From CAZNRY01 sp964575675 (GTDB taxonomy: Bacteria > Eisenbacteria > RBG-16-71-46 > CAIMUX01 > VGJL01): a stretch of 7,203 nucleotides of DNA. The DNA is taken from NCBI GenBank assembly GCA_964575675.1, contig CAZNRY010000184.1:1-7203 (forward strand), given 5' to 3'. The translations under genes were made by a program, and so were the position numbers. This document shows, piece after piece, positions 5,449 to 7,203 of the stretch. The notes beneath the pieces were generated by a model. That model ran no database searches, was not told the origin of the DNA, and saw only the letters and a list, made by a program, of their open reading frames with translations. Positions within the stretch are counted from its first letter, which is position 1. Each line of letters begins with the position of its first letter.

Positions 5449-5990
5449 ACGGGGACGGTGGAGGTCTCCCCTCCCTGCTCCCTCCCCGCGAGGCGCGCCC
5501 AACCCGCATCCATCTTGGCGCGGAGTTCCGCCGGGGCCATGCCGGCGACGAACCGGCCTGCCGGCGCCAGGAGAGGAAGTGCTCGGCTTTCGCGCATGAT
5601 CCTGCCGTCGGGCGGGATGTATGCCACGAGAAAGCTCGCGACCGCGGCCGAGAGGAAGAGCCCCCGGGCGAGTCCGAAAAGCCCACCAAGCCAACGATCC
5701 CCGACCCCGGGTTCCTTCCCCCCCTTGCTCCCCATGGCTGCGCCGAGTAGCTTCAGCAGCGCGTATGCGATCAGGAAGAGAAGCACGCCTATGAGAATCG
5801 CAGCGCCGGGGATTCGTTGGACCACCTGCGGAAGCCGCGCGAGGACCGTCGCGGCAAGGTGCATTCCCAGGAGGATCCCGCCCAGCCAGGCGGCCAGCGA
5901 GAAGAGCGACTCCACGAAACCATTCTTGAACCCAGCGAGCAGGCTCAACACAACGAGAACCCCGAGCCCGATGTCCGTTATGCCAACCAT
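5445..5990 (-). CDS. CvpA-family membrane protein
   Basis: This 181-residue inner-membrane protein of the CvpA (colicin V production protein) family is close to the usual length. The start is ATG (5990-5988), with GGGAGG eight bases upstream. Four hydrophobic helices are predicted at about 5-22, 29-50, 63-84 and 103-124. The family marks are 'GFKNGFVESLFSLAAWLGGILLG' (20-42) and 'GDRWLGGLFGLARGLFLS' (97-114), the latter being the conserved 'D..LG...G..RG' turn into helix 4. The C-terminal ~55 residues are soluble, with 'IPPDGRIMRES' after the last helix as in relatives. In enterobacteria CvpA supports colicin V export and envelope homeostasis; the role here is not shown. It is transcribed alone, with a recognisable promoter just upstream, and its TAG (5447-5445) overlaps the stop codon of the AI-2E gene. 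An orphan pyrophosphatase fragment lies upstream on the same strand. Confidence 0.82.
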   Translation of the reverse strand: MVGITDIGLGVLVVLSLLAGFKNGFVESLFSLAAWLGGILLGMHLAATVLARLPQVVQRIPGAAILIGVLLFLIAYALLKLLGAAMGSKGGKEPGVGDRWLGGLFGLARGLFLSAAVASFLVAYIPPDGRIMRESRALPLLAPAGRFVAGMAPAELRAKMDAGWARLAGREQGGETSTVPV

Positions 5991-6014
5991 GTCGGATCCT
6001 CCCGTCGGCGAGCG

Positions 6015-6043
6015 ACTCTAAACCGGATCCGTCCGCATGACAA
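6015..6043 (-). promoter_or_regulatory. Sigma-70 promoter for the CvpA-family gene
   Basis: On the minus strand, TTGTCA (6043-6038; five of six matches to TTGACA) is followed by a 17-base spacer and TAGAGT (6020-6015; four of six matches to TATAAT). Transcription would begin near 6008, leaving a short leader of about 18 bases that contains the GGGAGG ribosome site before the ATG at 5990. Spacing and position are right; activity is inferred. Confidence 0.5.
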
Positions 6044-6076
6044 TGGGAGAGGCGACCCCCCAAGAACCAGCCATTC

Positions 6077-6262
6077 CTAGACGAAAAGAGCCGCCAAGAC
6101 GAGCGTGACCGTGGCCAGCAGCTTGATCACGACGCGCAGGAAAGGCCCCGCCATATCCTTCAACGGGTGGCCGACCGTGTCGCCGACCACGGCGGCGCGG
6201 TGCGCCTCAGAAAAGCCGCCACCGCCTCCGCCCTCAGCAGGACCCCCGCGAAATCCCCCGTG
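6077..6262 (-). pseudogene. hppA: C-terminal remnant of a membrane-bound (H+/Na+-translocating) pyrophosphatase
   Basis: The minus-strand frame ending in TAG (6079-6077) reads 'FSEAHRAAVVGDTVGHPLKDMAGP', then FLRVVIKLLATVTLVLAALFV. This is the very conserved C-terminal end of membrane pyrophosphatases, 'SEAH.AAVVGDTVGDPFKDT.GP...LIK', plus the last membrane helix. A complete enzyme has roughly 650-800 residues and about 16 helices. Here only about 60 codons remain, bounded upstream by an in-frame TAG (6265-6263) and then by a transcription terminator. The segment before the motif is an odd glycine run (PAEGGGGGGFSEAH) where relatives have a short 'GGKGSEAH'. The Asp that follows 'GDTVG' in the family, an active-site metal/pyrophosphate ligand (I recall D727 in the mung bean enzyme), is His here, a single-base change from GAC to CAC. 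No start codon or ribosome site fits. I read it as a non-functional leftover of a deleted gene, or an assembly scrap. Confidence 0.72.
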
Positions 6263-6267
6263 CTATG

Positions 6268-6299
6268 AAAACCGCTCCCCCGCCGGACGGGGGGAGCGG
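6268..6299 (-). terminator. Intrinsic (Rho-independent) terminator downstream of the TonB-family gene
   Basis: On the minus strand, CCGCTCCCCC (6299-6290) pairs perfectly with GGGGGAGCGG (6281-6272) around an eight-base loop, followed directly by TTTT (6271-6268). A 10-bp GC-rich stem with a short T tract is a strong terminator for transcripts coming from the TonB-family gene, whose stop is about 160 bases upstream. It also isolates the pyrophosphatase remnant from transcription. Confidence 0.75.
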
Positions 6300-6329
6300 C
6301 GAGGCGGAGCAGCCTCGATCAACCCTCAG

Positions 6330-6463
6330 CTGGCTTCTAGACCGGTTTGACTTCGGCTGAGAAGCGAGCACGCGCGCCGCGAGGTCCGGCGCCCCCGGAA
6401 CAATAGCCGGGTCGAGCGGATGCGCGTGGCGAGCTTTTCAGAGCTACTCAAACTGGCTTCTAG
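6330..6463. repeat. Short direct repeat CTGGCTTCTAG flanking the tail of the TonB-family gene
   Basis: CTGGCTTCTAG occurs at 6330-6340 and again at 6453-6463, 123 bases apart, each followed within 6-18 bases by GAGAAGCG (6359-6366 and 6469-6476). The second copy includes the TAG stop and last codons of the TonB-family gene (minus-strand CGCTTCTC...CTAGAAGCCAG). The first copy repeats that stop context in the same frame (reads RFSAEVKPV then stop). The 123 bases between have no recognisable gene. This could be a relic of a duplicated 3' end or a deletion scar. Confidence 0.4.
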
Positions 6464-7203
6464 TTCAGCGAGAAGCGCATCGGGATCTGTACCCAGACTG
6501 CGACGGGCTTGTGCTGTTGAAGCGCCGGTTTGAATATGGCTTTCTTCGCGGCCGCGACGGCCGCGTCGTTCAACATCGGCACCCCATCGGTGACGAACGC
6601 GTTCTGCACCTTGCCATCCTTGCCGACGAGCGCACGGACCATGACCGTTCCCTCCACTTCCGCTTGCCGGGCCATATCCGGGTAGGCGGGGGCCGGGATT
6701 TGGATCAGGACGGGCATCTCTTCAACAGCGACGAAATCATCGGGCGACGGATTGTCGTTTCCGATCGCGTCAGGCATGACCACGAGCGAGTCTCCGGCGC
6801 CCGAGTCGAGAGACGAGAGATTCGTCGGCACGAAAGCTTCGGCCAACTGCTCCTGGGTCGCAATCGTCGAGGCCGTCGCCTGGAAATCGGGCACGGGCTC
6901 GGGCACCCCCAAGGAAGGGGGCGCGATCTGCTGGGCGATCGCCACCTGCGCCGTCTCCGACGTCTCCTGGGTAAGGGATGGTGGCACACCGAGATCGCGA
7001 TAGCTAACGATCTGCACTTCGCGCGGAATGGCCGCCTCTCTCTTGATGTTCCGCCCGATGTACCAGCCGAGGAAGATCGCGAGATGGAGGCCCGAGGCGA
7101 CGCCGAGCGCCCAATACAGGAAGCGGCGGTATCTTTGTCGCAACGGATGCGCATCACCGACCACGGGAAGCCGATCGGCGAAGGTGAAATCATCGGATGG
7201 GGC
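6460..7203 (-). CDS. TonB-family protein (energy transducer), 5' end probably beyond the window
   Basis: At least 234 residues from a possible GTG at 7164. The frame stays open to the window edge with protein-like sequence (FADRLPVVGDAHPLRQRY) and the GTG has no Shine-Dalgarno, so the true start is probably further upstream. The architecture is that of TonB. A basic cytoplasmic N-terminus leads into one inner-membrane helix (about residues 16-37 counted from the GTG; LYWALGVASGLHLAIFLGWYI). A periplasmic linker of about 110 residues follows, with P, Q and S clusters, but it is less proline/lysine-rich than classical TonB. The C-terminal TonB domain is 'PAPAYPDMARQAEVEGTVMVRALVGKDGKVQ' (157-187), then 'LNDAAVAAAKKAIFKPALQQHKPVAVWVQIPMRF' (198-231). 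Such proteins couple the proton motive force through ExbB/ExbD to outer-membrane receptors; no exbBD or receptor gene is in the window. A terminator lies at 6268-6299. Family call is firm; partner unknown. Confidence 0.88.
   Translation of the reverse strand, partial: APSDDFTFADRLPVVGDAHPLRQRYRRFLYWALGVASGLHLAIFLGWYIGRNIKREAAIPREVQIVSYRDLGVPPSLTQETSETAQVAIAQQIAPPSLGVPEPVPDFQATASTIATQEQLAEAFVPTNLSSLDSGAGDSLVVMPDAIGNDNPSPDDFVAVEEMPVLIQIPAPAYPDMARQAEVEGTVMVRALVGKDGKVQNAFVTDGVPMLNDAAVAAAKKAIFKPALQQHKPVAVWVQIPMRFSLN

Noticed and set aside
6330..6463. A small transposable element (MITE) bounded by the 11-base direct repeat as a target-site duplication
   Set aside because: No convincing terminal inverted repeats lie inside the direct repeats, and one repeat copy is the tonB stop region itself, which fits duplication better than insertion.

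Overview
The window is high-GC bacterial DNA. The gene content suggests a Gram-negative environmental bacterium. It carries a TonB-type energy transducer, a PEP-CTERM (exosortase-sorted) exported protein, the N-terminus of a membrane-anchored polysaccharide NDP-sugar epimerase, and a scrap of a membrane pyrophosphatase. The large M14-type peptidase with its 'MDEGWTRW' C-terminal motif is, as I recall, typical of Acidobacteriota, Gemmatimonadota and related phyla. I cannot fix the phylum from the sequence.

Layout. (1) 3-866, plus strand: the C-terminal part of an M14-family zinc carboxypeptidase-like protein, cut at its 5' end by the window edge and apparently at its 3' end by a junction. (2) 1013-868, minus strand: the first ~49 codons of a CapD/FlaA1-type polysaccharide epimerase, from a TTG start with a strong Shine-Dalgarno, running into the same junction. 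Two convergent genes therefore both lose their 3' ends at about 846-866, which points to a rearrangement or a mis-join in assembly. (3) 1199-2632, minus strand: two tandem paralogous secreted proteins. The downstream one ends in a textbook PEP-CTERM sorting tail; the upstream one has lost it. (4) 2880-3674, plus strand: a Yip1-family membrane protein with a perfect Shine-Dalgarno. (5) 4219-3686, minus strand: a stand-alone macro-domain protein. (6) 4213-5448, plus strand: an AI-2E family permease whose start overlaps the macro gene's start and whose stop codon overlaps the next gene's stop. (7) 5990-5445, minus strand: a CvpA-family membrane protein with a recognisable sigma-70 promoter. (8) 6262-6077, minus strand: an orphan C-terminal fragment of a membrane pyrophosphatase (hppA). 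(9) 6268-6299: a strong intrinsic terminator on the minus strand. (10) 7203-6460, minus strand: a TonB-family protein that probably starts beyond the window.

Connections. The epimerase stub and the PEP-CTERM pair share a 14-base split motif (TATCTAT-N4-GCAAGCG on the plus strand) at nearly the same distance, 84 and 91 bases, upstream of their minus-strand starts. Because PEP-CTERM/exosortase systems are generally tied to exopolysaccharide production, this could be a common regulatory site for an envelope or EPS regulon. The block 2880-5990 is a run of alternating-strand membrane genes with almost no intergenic space. No tRNA, rRNA, CRISPR array, complete insertion sequence or integrase was seen.
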